NCBI GenBank assembly: GCA_030618905.1
Contig: JAUXCL010000086.1
Coordinates: forward strand, 1 to 9,096
DNA from: Bacteroidales bacterium
GTDB taxonomy: Bacteria; Bacteroidota; Bacteroidia; Bacteroidales; B18-G4
Direction: 5' to 3'
DNA length: 9,096 nt
Shown piece after piece: positions 1 through 6,125 of the stretch. A model generated the notes under the pieces. It was not told where the DNA came from. It was given only the letters and a program-made list of their open reading frames with translations, and did no database searches. A program made the position numbers and the translations under genes. Position 1 is the stretch's first letter. Every line of letters begins with the position of its first letter.

Positions 1-2
1 CT

Positions 3-533
3 TTACATCAGGGAAGAATGCATACGGTACCTGGCAATGGTGCAGAGGATGCCCCTATAATGCTGGTGGGAGAAGGACCCGGTGTTGATGAGGACCGGAA
101 AGGTGTGGCTTTCATAGGTAAAGCCGGGCAATTGCTCGACAAAATCTTAGGGGCTTGTAATTTTACGCGCGAGGAGCATGTCTTTATCTGTAACATCGTG
201 AAATGCCGCCCCCCGGGAAACCGTGTACCAGAACCATCAGAAATGGCAGCCTGCCTCCCTTACCTGGAACAACAAATCGAATTGGTTGACCCGCTTATCA
301 TCATCTCATTGGGAGCTACTGCACTAAGAGGATTGACAGGGGGCTCCCCAAAGATCACGAAAGAACGCGGCAATTGGCAATTACTCGGAAAACGTCTCCT
401 GATGCCCACATATCACCCGGCAGCCCTGCTCAGGAACCCAAATTTAAAAAAAGAAACCTGGGAGGATTTTAAAGCCGTGATCAGGAAATACAGGGAAATT
501 GTCGATCCGGGACATGAATGCAAATATGTATGA
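3..533 (+). CDS. Uracil-DNA glycosylase, Fe-S type (family 4/5-like), 5'-truncated
   Basis: This is the 3' part of a gene for a uracil-DNA glycosylase of the thermostable Fe-S superfamily, which excises uracil from DNA to start base excision repair in the cytoplasm. Counting from Met at 18, the GEGPG active-site loop is at residues 18-22, followed by a D-E-D and the GKAGQLLD segment typical of family 4. KCRPPGNR follows, with Cys63, and Cys79 comes 16 residues later; these are the two C-terminal cluster ligands of the family. The second catalytic motif, HPAALLRNP, is at 133-141. The frame is open upstream of 18 and encodes L-H-Q-G-R, which matches the conserved region just after the two N-terminal ligand cysteines. 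The true start and those cysteines therefore lie left of the window, and ATG 18 is internal. The gene converges on the beta-barrel gene at 623. Family assignment is secure; family 4 versus 5 is less so. Confidence 0.93.
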   Translation, partial: LHQGRMHTVPGNGAEDAPIMLVGEGPGVDEDRKGVAFIGKAGQLLDKILGACNFTREEHVFICNIVKCRPPGNRVPEPSEMAACLPYLEQQIELVDPLIIISLGATALRGLTGGSPKITKERGNWQLLGKRLLMPTYHPAALLRNPNLKKETWEDFKAVIRKYREIVDPGHECKYV

Positions 534-564
534 GCAGATGGCATCACGTGACACTTAACTTACC

Positions 565-589
565 TTATCAGCAGAAATCGAAAAGCGAA
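565..589 (+). repeat. 25-nt duplicated segment, copy 1
   Basis: This segment matches 3821-3845 at 23 of 25 positions in the same orientation, with a 16-nt identical core (570-585). Both differences are C/T transitions. In the other copy the segment encodes the last residues of the SGNH-like protein and its TGA stop; here the stop position reads CGA and there is no gene. It may be a gene-tail remnant or a recombination footprint. Confidence 0.7.
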
Positions 590-594
590 GATCA

Positions 595-619
595 CATTGT
601 AAATACAGAATTGTAAATT
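595..619 (+). repeat. Dispersed AT-rich intergenic repeat, short copy
   Basis: ATTGTAAAT occurs twice, at 596-604 and 610-618, with a period of exactly 14 nt. The stretch closely matches the reverse complement of 5838-5863, where the same core also repeats with a 14-nt period. It also resembles 5943-5961 in the forward direction. It sits just past the 3' end of the beta-barrel gene. No clear terminator hairpin is visible in this convergent gap (534-622). Confidence 0.65.
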
Positions 620-622
620 ATC

Positions 623-1267
623 TTAGAACCGGAATCCCAGGTTAAGATAAATTTGCATCGGATTTGACTTGATTTCATGTGAATCAAAATCCTTCATAAG
701 GTTACTAAATCCATAGCTAAACCCGGTTTCTATAAAGATAAAGGCTATATCGACTCCAATTCCACCCTGGCCTAACATGTTGAATGAATTCAGGCGGTCT
801 TTCGTCACACCTATATCATTATCACCCACACCAAGTATAAAGGACGGGACTACGCTGATAAAGGCGCGCAAACCAACTATCCTGCTGGTAATGGATAAGA
901 TATTGATCCCTCCGGTTATGGGAACATCAAGGTTTCGGACAGAAAAGATCTTATCTGTATAAGATACAGAATCAGGGGTACCTGCCGGGGCCAGATTATA
1001 GATAGGATTATTGTATCTCACACCTAGTTCCCAATAAAAGAACCTGCCTCTTTTATAAGAAGCTCCAAGATCAAATCCGGGAGCAAAAGATGATTCAAAG
1101 TACTGAGCATCTATATTAAGATGGTTGAAGGTGACACCGGCATAAACCTTGAATTCATCTTTCTTTTTCTTTTCTTTTTCCTGGGCCAGGGCCAAATTTG
1201 ATAACAGGAACATGGCCAAAAGAAAAAGCAATGCTATAAAACTGAATTTCTTTGTCACTTTCTTCAT
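623..1267 (-). CDS. Small outer-membrane beta-barrel protein
   Basis: This encodes a 214-residue exported protein, probably an 8- to 10-strand outer-membrane beta-barrel of the type common in Bacteroidota (outer membrane beta-barrel / PorT-like families). Residues 1-28 form a clear signal peptide with a lysine-rich start, a long hydrophobic core and an A-L-A/Q cleavage site. A charged stretch (residues 29-38, rich in Glu and Lys) follows. The mature part has alternating amphipathic segments rich in Gly, Tyr and Phe, and the protein ends in G-F-R-F, an aromatic C-terminal residue typical of barrels inserted by the BAM machinery. No catalytic motif is visible, so the substrate or role cannot be named. 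The gene converges with the glycosylase gene and diverges from the MBOAT gene across 60 bp, so it is transcribed alone. The ATG start gives the signal peptide directly, so I keep it. Confidence 0.75.
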   Translation of the reverse strand: MKKVTKKFSFIALLFLLAMFLLSNLALAQEKEKKKKDEFKVYAGVTFNHLNIDAQYFESSFAPGFDLGASYKRGRFFYWELGVRYNNPIYNLAPAGTPDSVSYTDKIFSVRNLDVPITGGINILSITSRIVGLRAFISVVPSFILGVGDNDIGVTKDRLNSFNMLGQGGIGVDIAFIFIETGFSYGFSNLMKDFDSHEIKSNPMQIYLNLGFRF

Positions 1268-1327
1268 GGGAAAATTATTAGTTAAGTCCTAAAGATACTT
1301 AAATTTGCCCCACCCTAAGAATGGCTT
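1268..1327. promoter_or_regulatory. Divergent intergenic promoter region
   Basis: This 60-bp AT-rich gap must hold promoters for both divergent genes. On the + strand, TAAATTTG at 1300-1307 is an exact match to the Bacteroidota -7 element TAnnTTTG and would give a very short leader to ATG 1328. I do not see a good TTTG -33 element at the expected distance. On the - strand, TATCTTTA (complement of 1290-1297) matches the same element at 7 of 8 positions. Neither start has a convincing Shine-Dalgarno sequence, as is usual in this phylum. Box assignment is tentative. Confidence 0.35.
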
Positions 1328-2731
1328 ATGCTTTTTAATTCTTATGAATTCATATTCGGGTTTCTCCCTCTGACCTTCGTGTTATATTTTCTCCTCTCCA
1401 GGATGAGAAATAAAACCTTTGGTAAGTCATTCCTGGTAATAGCATCACTGCTATTCTATTCATGGTGGAATGTGTATTACTTACCAGTAATTCTATTCTC
1501 ACTGTTCTTTAATTATTTCTTCAGTTTGCTTATGCTCAAGAAGCAGCAGAAAAAGTATCTCCTGAAAAGCCTGCTTATTGCAGGGGTTGCCGTCAATCTC
1601 ACATTATTGGGCTATTTCAAATATGTGAATTTCATTATCGGGAATATAAACACAATTTTTAATCTCGACATCTCACTTTTTGAGAACCTGGAGCTGCCAA
1701 TAGGTATCAGCTTCTATACCTTTCAGCAAATTGCCTTTCTGGTTGACACTTACAAAAATAAGGTCAAGGAAAGAAAGTTCATCAACTACAGCATGTTTGT
1801 CACCTTCTTCCCACAGCTCATTGCCGGGCCAATCGTCCATCATAAGGAAATGATGCCTCAATTTGCGGACAGAAAAAATGCAAAGGTTCAAAGCCGCCAT
1901 ATATCAGCAGGCTTATACATCTTCTTTATCGGTTTATTTAAGAAAGTGATCATTGCGGATACCTTTGCGCGCTGGGCCAACATGGGATTCGATCAAAGTG
2001 TTAACCCTGGCTTGCTGGAATCCTGGATAACCTCCTTTTCCTATTCATTTCAGTTGTACTTTGATTTCAGTGGATATACAGACATGGCTATTGGACTGGC
2101 TTTGATGTTTAACATTAAGCTTCCTTTTAACTTTAATTCGCCCTACCGGGCAACGGACATACAGGACTTTTGGAGACGCTGGCATATGACCCTGAGCCGT
2201 TTTCTGAAAAACTATCTGTACATCCCTCTCGGGGGAAACAGAAAAGGAGAAAGCAGAACGCTGGTAAATCTATTGATAACTTTCATCCTGGGAGGGATCT
2301 GGCACGGGGCAGGGTGGACCTTTGTGTTCTGGGGCTTTCTTCATGGCATTGGTGCTGTAATACAACGGCTATGGGGAAAAACGAACATAGTTATTCCCAG
2401 GCCAATAGCCTGGTTCATCACTTTTAACTTTGTCAACTTTGCATGGATATTTTTCAGGGCTAAAAACTGGCAGGATGCGATGAAGGTTATCAAAGGGATG
2501 TTTACTTACAATGGTAATATGGGCATTAACCTTGAAAATATATCAGGATCTTTCGAGACATATCTCTGGGTAATTGGTGCTTTTCTTTTTATCCTTTTAT
2601 TTAAGAACACCAATTCATTAAGGGACAATTTTAAACCGGGTATCAGGCATCTCATTTTATTAATCATAATTGCCATAACAGGGCTGCTCAACCTATACAG
2701 AATGAATGAGTTTATCTATTTTGGATTTTAA
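1328..2731 (+). CDS. MBOAT family O-acyltransferase (AlgI/DltB/PatA-like)
   Basis: This encodes a 467-residue polytopic inner-membrane protein of the membrane-bound O-acyltransferase family. AlgI-type members pass an acyl group, usually acetyl, from the cytoplasm across the membrane for esterification of an exported polymer. The N-terminus MLFNSYEFIF is characteristic of the AlgI branch. Family blocks appear in order: FPQLIAGPIVHHKEM (161-175); YFDFSGYTDMAIGLA (244-258); RRWHMTLSRFLKNYLYIPLGG (283-303); and GGIWHGAGW (322-330), containing the presumed catalytic His326, with a second conserved His339. About ten or more hydrophobic segments are visible, and the C-terminus F-I-Y-F-G-F is also typical. 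Length fits the family (about 460-500). The SGNH-like gene follows after 3 bp, so the two are almost certainly co-translated partners. The acceptor polymer cannot be read from the sequence; no alginate or teichoic-acid genes are in view. Confidence 0.95.
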   Translation: MLFNSYEFIFGFLPLTFVLYFLLSRMRNKTFGKSFLVIASLLFYSWWNVYYLPVILFSLFFNYFFSLLMLKKQQKKYLLKSLLIAGVAVNLTLLGYFKYVNFIIGNINTIFNLDISLFENLELPIGISFYTFQQIAFLVDTYKNKVKERKFINYSMFVTFFPQLIAGPIVHHKEMMPQFADRKNAKVQSRHISAGLYIFFIGLFKKVIIADTFARWANMGFDQSVNPGLLESWITSFSYSFQLYFDFSGYTDMAIGLALMFNIKLPFNFNSPYRATDIQDFWRRWHMTLSRFLKNYLYIPLGGNRKGESRTLVNLLITFILGGIWHGAGWTFVFWGFLHGIGAVIQRLWGKTNIVIPRPIAWFITFNFVNFAWIFFRAKNWQDAMKVIKGMFTYNGNMGINLENISGSFETYLWVIGAFLFILLFKNTNSLRDNFKPGIRHLILLIIIAITGLLNLYRMNEFIYFGF

Positions 2732-2734
2732 TGT

Positions 2735-3844
2735 ATGAAACCAAAAACCTTTAACATAAGTTTTCTGATTATAGCAATAGCCTTATTGACCATCATTACT
2801 GTATTCAATTATGTGGTTGATCCCTATGGTATTAATTTATCAGTGACCCGTAAAAGTTTCAACTACAATAAACCAGAATTTGTCTGGCATACGCGGCAGC
2901 TGAAGCCATTTTTGTCAGATATTATTAAACCCAAAGTGGTTTTTTTAGGCAATTCAAGAATAGAATACCTGGCTCCTGAAAGATATTTCATGGATGAAAC
3001 TGGTGACAGGTATTTTAATTTTGGACTGAGTAGCGGTACATCCAATGAGATGCTGGCGTTTCTGCAATACTCCTTCCGCAATTATAAGATTTCAAAAGCA
3101 ATTTACGGACTTGATTTTATCGCATTTACAAGTTTCTCTCCTGATTTTAAGCCCACTTTTGACCTGGACCTGATCCGGGGCGATAAACTTAAAATTATCG
3201 AAAAGCTTAAAATGTACCTCTCGTATCAGGCCATCTCCAAATCATTAACCTGCATTGAATCAAACCGTAATGATCCTGAAGGTTTCAAGGTTATTTATCA
3301 ATACAATAAGTATGGCTCCAGGACCAACAGGTGGAGAGAGATAAACCTTGAAAAACAGGGGAATGATTGGATAAAGCGACAACTTCAAGGCAGTTATAAG
3401 CTTTACAAAGACATCTACTCCGCGGAAGATCTGCATGTTCAGGAAAAAAAGCTGAAAGCCTATAAAGAACTTGTTGCTTATATCAGGAATAATGACATAG
3501 AATACATTCCATTTATATCCCCATTATTTCAAAGTCACTTTAAGTTATTGCTTATTTCTGATTGTTTTGATGGGTATATCAACTGGCTTGAGTTTTTATC
3601 AAATCAGTCGGGATATTATTATATGGGAGGTGTTAACGACATTACAAGTGACAGCTCACTCTTTTGGGATACACAACACCCCAGGAAAGAAATGAGCAAC
3701 AGCATCTTTAACACCATTCTAAATGGCCAAAATGATACTGAAGATAAGCTCTGGGGCCTGTATGTTGATCAAAGCAACTTTGCTTACCTCAAAACAGCCT
3801 TAGTCAACAAAAGGAATGCGTTATTAGCAGAAATCGAAAAGTGA
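2735..3844 (+). CDS. Membrane-anchored SGNH-like protein, probable acyltransferase partner of MBOAT
   Basis: This is a 369-residue protein with one N-terminal transmembrane segment (about residues 8-27) and a large domain predicted to face the periplasm. VVFLGNSRIEYL (68-79) resembles SGNH block I, with Ser74 as candidate nucleophile in place of the classical G-D-S-L. FNFGLSSGTS (94-103) would supply the block II glycine (Gly97). WDTQHPR (311-317) gives the D-x-x-H pair, Asp312 and His315, of block V. Partner proteins of AlgI-type MBOATs (AlgJ/AlgX, DltD, PatB types) have this single-helix plus SGNH-like layout and make or assist the final ester transfer. The 3-bp spacing from the MBOAT stop argues for translational coupling. 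I do not recognise a specific named family. Catalytic activity is inferred from the motif set and the neighbour. Its last codons and stop fall in the 25-nt duplicated segment. Confidence 0.78.
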   Translation: MKPKTFNISFLIIAIALLTIITVFNYVVDPYGINLSVTRKSFNYNKPEFVWHTRQLKPFLSDIIKPKVVFLGNSRIEYLAPERYFMDETGDRYFNFGLSSGTSNEMLAFLQYSFRNYKISKAIYGLDFIAFTSFSPDFKPTFDLDLIRGDKLKIIEKLKMYLSYQAISKSLTCIESNRNDPEGFKVIYQYNKYGSRTNRWREINLEKQGNDWIKRQLQGSYKLYKDIYSAEDLHVQEKKLKAYKELVAYIRNNDIEYIPFISPLFQSHFKLLLISDCFDGYINWLEFLSNQSGYYYMGGVNDITSDSSLFWDTQHPRKEMSNSIFNTILNGQNDTEDKLWGLYVDQSNFAYLKTALVNKRNALLAEIEK

Positions 3845-3845
3845 A
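3821..3845 (+). repeat. 25-nt duplicated segment, copy 2
   Basis: This segment covers the last seven or so codons and the TGA stop of the SGNH-like gene and is 23/25 identical to 565-589. The two copies are direct repeats about 3.26 kb apart and bracket the beta-barrel, MBOAT and SGNH-like genes. Confidence 0.7.
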
Positions 3846-3867
3846 AAATGAACGCTGTATTGAGTGG

Positions 3868-3905
3868 TTTTTGCCCAAAATTTTCTTTTTAAATTTATTA
3901 TTTTG
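3868..3905 (+). promoter_or_regulatory. Possible promoter of the T9SS-secreted protein gene
   Basis: The 112-bp AT-rich gap after the SGNH-like gene contains TTTTTG at 3868-3873 and TTATTTTG at 3898-3905. The second matches the Bacteroidota -7 element TAnnTTTG at 7 of 8 positions. The spacer (24 nt) is longer than the usual 19-21, so this is a weak call. No terminator hairpin is seen between 3845 and 3956, so read-through from the MBOAT operon is also possible. Confidence 0.25.
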
Positions 3906-3956
3906 TATCTTACGGGATTGCACCTTAATTTATGTTTAACTAAAACTGTTCATGAA

Positions 3957-5828
3957 ATGAAAAAACTATTACTTTTTAGTCTTATTCTAAGCTTTGGATT
4001 GGTAGGGTTCAGCCAGGAATCGCCCACAGTCAAGGATAAGTACAAATTGGCAAAATTTGGCAAGGAAAGGGTCAACAGGGCAACGGATAATGCTACCAAT
4101 TTCAACAACCCGGTAAGCCTGCTTAAAAGTTCAGGTGCTCTTGCTCCTTCCGAAACACAAATTGGAATTACCGAGTATGACCTATTCTCAAACTACAATA
4201 CCGGAAACCGTTTCTGGGTGTTTGAAGATGGCACCATTGCCGGGGTATGGATGTATGGTACCGAAGATTTCTCTGACAGGGGTACGGGTTACAACTATTA
4301 CGATGGTACCGAATGGGGACCGGAACCCACTGTTCGCATTGAGGACGAAAAGTGTGGCTGGCCGAACATTACTGCCTGGGGTCCGGGTGGTGAGATTGGT
4401 GTTGCACATAGTTCAACCGGTCTTGAAATTATTCAACGTGAAACAAAGGGGACCGGAGAATGGACGCAAACCTACTTCCAGGGGCCTGAGGGTATTGAAA
4501 CCGATATCACATGGCCCAGGATGATCACCTCTGGTGAAAACAACGAGTATATCCACTTAATCGTTAATACCTATGGTGAATGGCAAGGACAACCAACAAC
4601 CAACCTGTATTCACGGTCGGATGATGGTGGCGCAACCTGGAATCCTCATAACGTAGTACTGCCTGAATGGGGTGCTGATCACTACCTTGAGATCACACAG
4701 GATAAATCTGTGATGGCTTCTAAGGGAAACACTGTTTGTATCCTTTATGTTGATGCATATTCCGACCTGTTTTACCTGAGATCGGATGACAATGGGGACT
4801 CATGGGAAAAAAATATCGTTTGGCAACACCCGATCCCTTTCTATAGCTCAGGCGATCCCATTGATTCTATCTTCGTACCCGATTTTTCGGGACATATAGC
4901 AATTGATAATTTGGGCCATGCCCATGTAGTCTTTGGTATTACCAGGTACATCAATGATGGAAGTGCTACAGACTTTTTTGATAAGCATGAAAAGTGGAGT
5001 AACGGTATTGCATACTGGAACGACATGATGGATCCCTTTTCAAGTGACTATGATGCGCTTGCCCCCCCGGGTATCGGTTATGCGAACTCCGAGCTTGTTC
5101 AGGACGTAAGCTATATTGGATGGATGCAAGATGTGGATGGTGACGGAGTGGTAACATTGGCAGGCGCTTATCCCATTCGTACTGTTGGTATGTGTACAAC
5201 GCCATGCATACATGTTGATGACCAGGGAAGACGCTTCGTGATCTTTTCAGCCCTTAATGAAACACAAGAAACTACTGTTGGATCTCTCACGGTTAACTAT
5301 AAACGCATTTGGGCAAGGGCATATGATGGTGGTGGCGGATGGGGTGAATTCCTTGACCTCACTGCCGATTATTCGCACGTTTTTGATGATTGTGTTTATC
5401 CGATGATAGGCAATAACTCAGATGGCCATATCCATTACATCTACCAGGCTGATTTTTCCCCGGGCAATTCCCTGGATGATGACCATGCCCAACAGGAAAA
5501 CAGATGGATTTATGGGTCGCTCCCCAAGACAGAACTCATGACAGGCATCAGTGATAAAGAGCTCATTGATGATTCACCTTTATCACAGAACTTCCCGAAC
5601 CCGTTCAGCAAAGTATCCACTATCAATTTCAGGCTTGAAAAAGCAGCTGAACTATCATTCGTTGTAAGCAACATAACCGGACAGAAAGTGATGGAGATTC
5701 ACAAGGGATACGTTCCCGCCCAGACACATACTTTCACCATTGATGCTGCCAACCTCAAGACCGGTATTTATTTCTATACCGTTACTGCAGGCGACAGCCA
5801 GTTTACACGGAAAATGATCGTTGAATAA
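3957..5828 (+). CDS. T9SS-secreted Asp-box (BNR) beta-propeller-like protein with C-terminal sorting domain
   Basis: This encodes a 623-residue exported protein. I start it at ATG 3957 because this gives a clean signal peptide (MKKLLLF... to G-F-S-Q, about residues 1-20); the ATG at 3864 only adds a 31-residue extension lacking a proper lysine-rich signal start. Two Asp-box motifs (S-x-D-x-G-x-T/S-W) lie at 221-228 and 276-283. These mark blades of a sialidase/BNR-like beta-propeller, supported by many aromatic, Gly- and Asp-rich strands. D-V-D-G-D-G at 392-397 looks like a calcium-binding loop of the dockerin/EF-hand kind. From about 540 on, LSQNFPNPFS and the final GIYFYTVTAG...RKMIVE form the type A T9SS sorting domain, which is cleaved during export through the outer membrane and often coupled to surface attachment. 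No sialidase arginine triad is evident, so I infer binding or an unknown hydrolase activity rather than sialidase. It may act at the cell surface or in the medium. Confidence 0.88.
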   Translation: MKKLLLFSLILSFGLVGFSQESPTVKDKYKLAKFGKERVNRATDNATNFNNPVSLLKSSGALAPSETQIGITEYDLFSNYNTGNRFWVFEDGTIAGVWMYGTEDFSDRGTGYNYYDGTEWGPEPTVRIEDEKCGWPNITAWGPGGEIGVAHSSTGLEIIQRETKGTGEWTQTYFQGPEGIETDITWPRMITSGENNEYIHLIVNTYGEWQGQPTTNLYSRSDDGGATWNPHNVVLPEWGADHYLEITQDKSVMASKGNTVCILYVDAYSDLFYLRSDDNGDSWEKNIVWQHPIPFYSSGDPIDSIFVPDFSGHIAIDNLGHAHVVFGITRYINDGSATDFFDKHEKWSNGIAYWNDMMDPFSSDYDALAPPGIGYANSELVQDVSYIGWMQDVDGDGVVTLAGAYPIRTVGMCTTPCIHVDDQGRRFVIFSALNETQETTVGSLTVNYKRIWARAYDGGGGWGEFLDLTADYSHVFDDCVYPMIGNNSDGHIHYIYQADFSPGNSLDDDHAQQENRWIYGSLPKTELMTGISDKELIDDSPLSQNFPNPFSKVSTINFRLEKAAELSFVVSNITGQKVMEIHKGYVPAQTHTFTIDAANLKTGIYFYTVTAGDSQFTRKMIVE

Positions 5829-5837
5829 AGTATAGAA

Positions 5838-5863
5838 TTTACAATTTAGTTTTTACAATTTAG
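5838..5863 (+). repeat. Two direct copies of a 12-nt AT-rich unit (14-nt period)
   Basis: TTTACAATTTAG occurs at 5838-5849 and again at 5852-5863. Its exact reverse complement occurs at 5948-5959, so the whole 5830-5960 element is an imperfect inverted repeat. A related copy with the same 14-nt period lies at 595-619. Confidence 0.8.
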
Positions 5864-5870
5864 AATATAC

Positions 5871-5908
5871 GATGTGATTTTTGATATTCGATGTGATTTT
5901 CGATATTC
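5871..5908 (+). repeat. 19-nt tandem repeat, two copies
   Basis: Two adjacent 19-nt units start with GATGTGATTTT and end with GATATTC, at 5871-5889 and 5890-5908. They differ at one position (T versus C at unit position 12). A partial third unit (GATGT) starts at 5909 and runs into a small hairpin, GATGT-TGG-ACATC, at 5909-5921. The set lies between the two arms of the flanking inverted repeat. Confidence 0.8.
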
Positions 5909-5947
5909 GATGTTGGACATCAGATTACAAAGTGTAAAGTATAAATA

Positions 5948-5959
5948 CTAAATTGTAAA
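5948..5959 (-). repeat. Inverted copy of the 12-nt AT-rich unit
   Basis: CTAAATTGTAAA is the perfect reverse complement of the unit at 5838 and 5852. It forms the right arm of the imperfect inverted repeat and directly precedes the terminator stem. Confidence 0.75.
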
Positions 5960-5960
5960 T

Positions 5961-5995
5961 AAAAAATGCCTCAACATCGAGTTGAGGCATTTTTT
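5961..5995. terminator. Bidirectional intrinsic terminator
   Basis: A perfect 15-bp stem (5961-5975 with 5981-5995) closes a 5-nt loop, ATCGA. The GC-containing core is TGCCTCAAC/GTTGAGGCA. The A-run on the left arm and the T-run on the right arm let it work in both directions: for the T9SS-protein gene from the left, and for the narK-crp operon from the right, whose last stop is about 130 bp away. Confidence 0.92.
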
Positions 5996-6125
5996 GTGTT
6001 AGTTTTCTGTGACAATTTCTGATTTTGGGTATTAAAAAACAGGGGAGGATGAATGTCTTCAGCAGCAAGGGTTTCAAGTAAACTCAGCAGGGATATTATT
6101 ATTCGAACTTTGGTTCGTTATCAAC
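5996..6125. other. Intergenic stretch without a supported gene
   Basis: The sequence between the terminator and the end of the regulator gene has no convincing gene. It contains a purine-rich AGGGGAGG at 6041-6048 just before a 35-codon reading frame (6053-6160) that overlaps the regulator's 3' end on the other strand, and a 5-bp hairpin, CGAAC-TTTG-GTTCG, at 6104-6117. Both are weak. Confidence 0.5.

Noticed and set aside
18..20. ATG 18 as the start of the glycosylase gene
   Set aside because: The frame is open upstream and encodes L-H-Q-G-R, matching a conserved internal segment, and the protein would otherwise lack two cluster cysteines.
3642..3662. G-V-N-D near residue 299 of the SGNH-like protein as the SGNH block III (GxND)
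   Set aside because: It lies only about ten residues before the D-x-x-H block, whereas block III normally sits well upstream in the fold, so the likeness is probably accidental.
3864..3956. ATG 3864 as the start of the T9SS-secreted protein
   Set aside because: It would place a non-conserved 31-residue extension before a clear signal peptide beginning at ATG 3957, and it overlaps the likely promoter.
4135..4524. 129-codon + strand frame inside the T9SS protein gene
   Set aside because: It overlaps the Asp-box protein in another frame, has biased, low-complexity content and no independent start signals.
5871..5908. CRISPR-like array
   Set aside because: The 19-nt units are directly adjacent with no spacers, only two copies exist, and no cas genes are present.
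6104..6117. Hairpin CGAAC-TTTG-GTTCG as terminator of the regulator gene
   Set aside because: The stem is only 5 bp with no T-run in the leftward direction; the 15-bp stem at 5961-5995 is far better.
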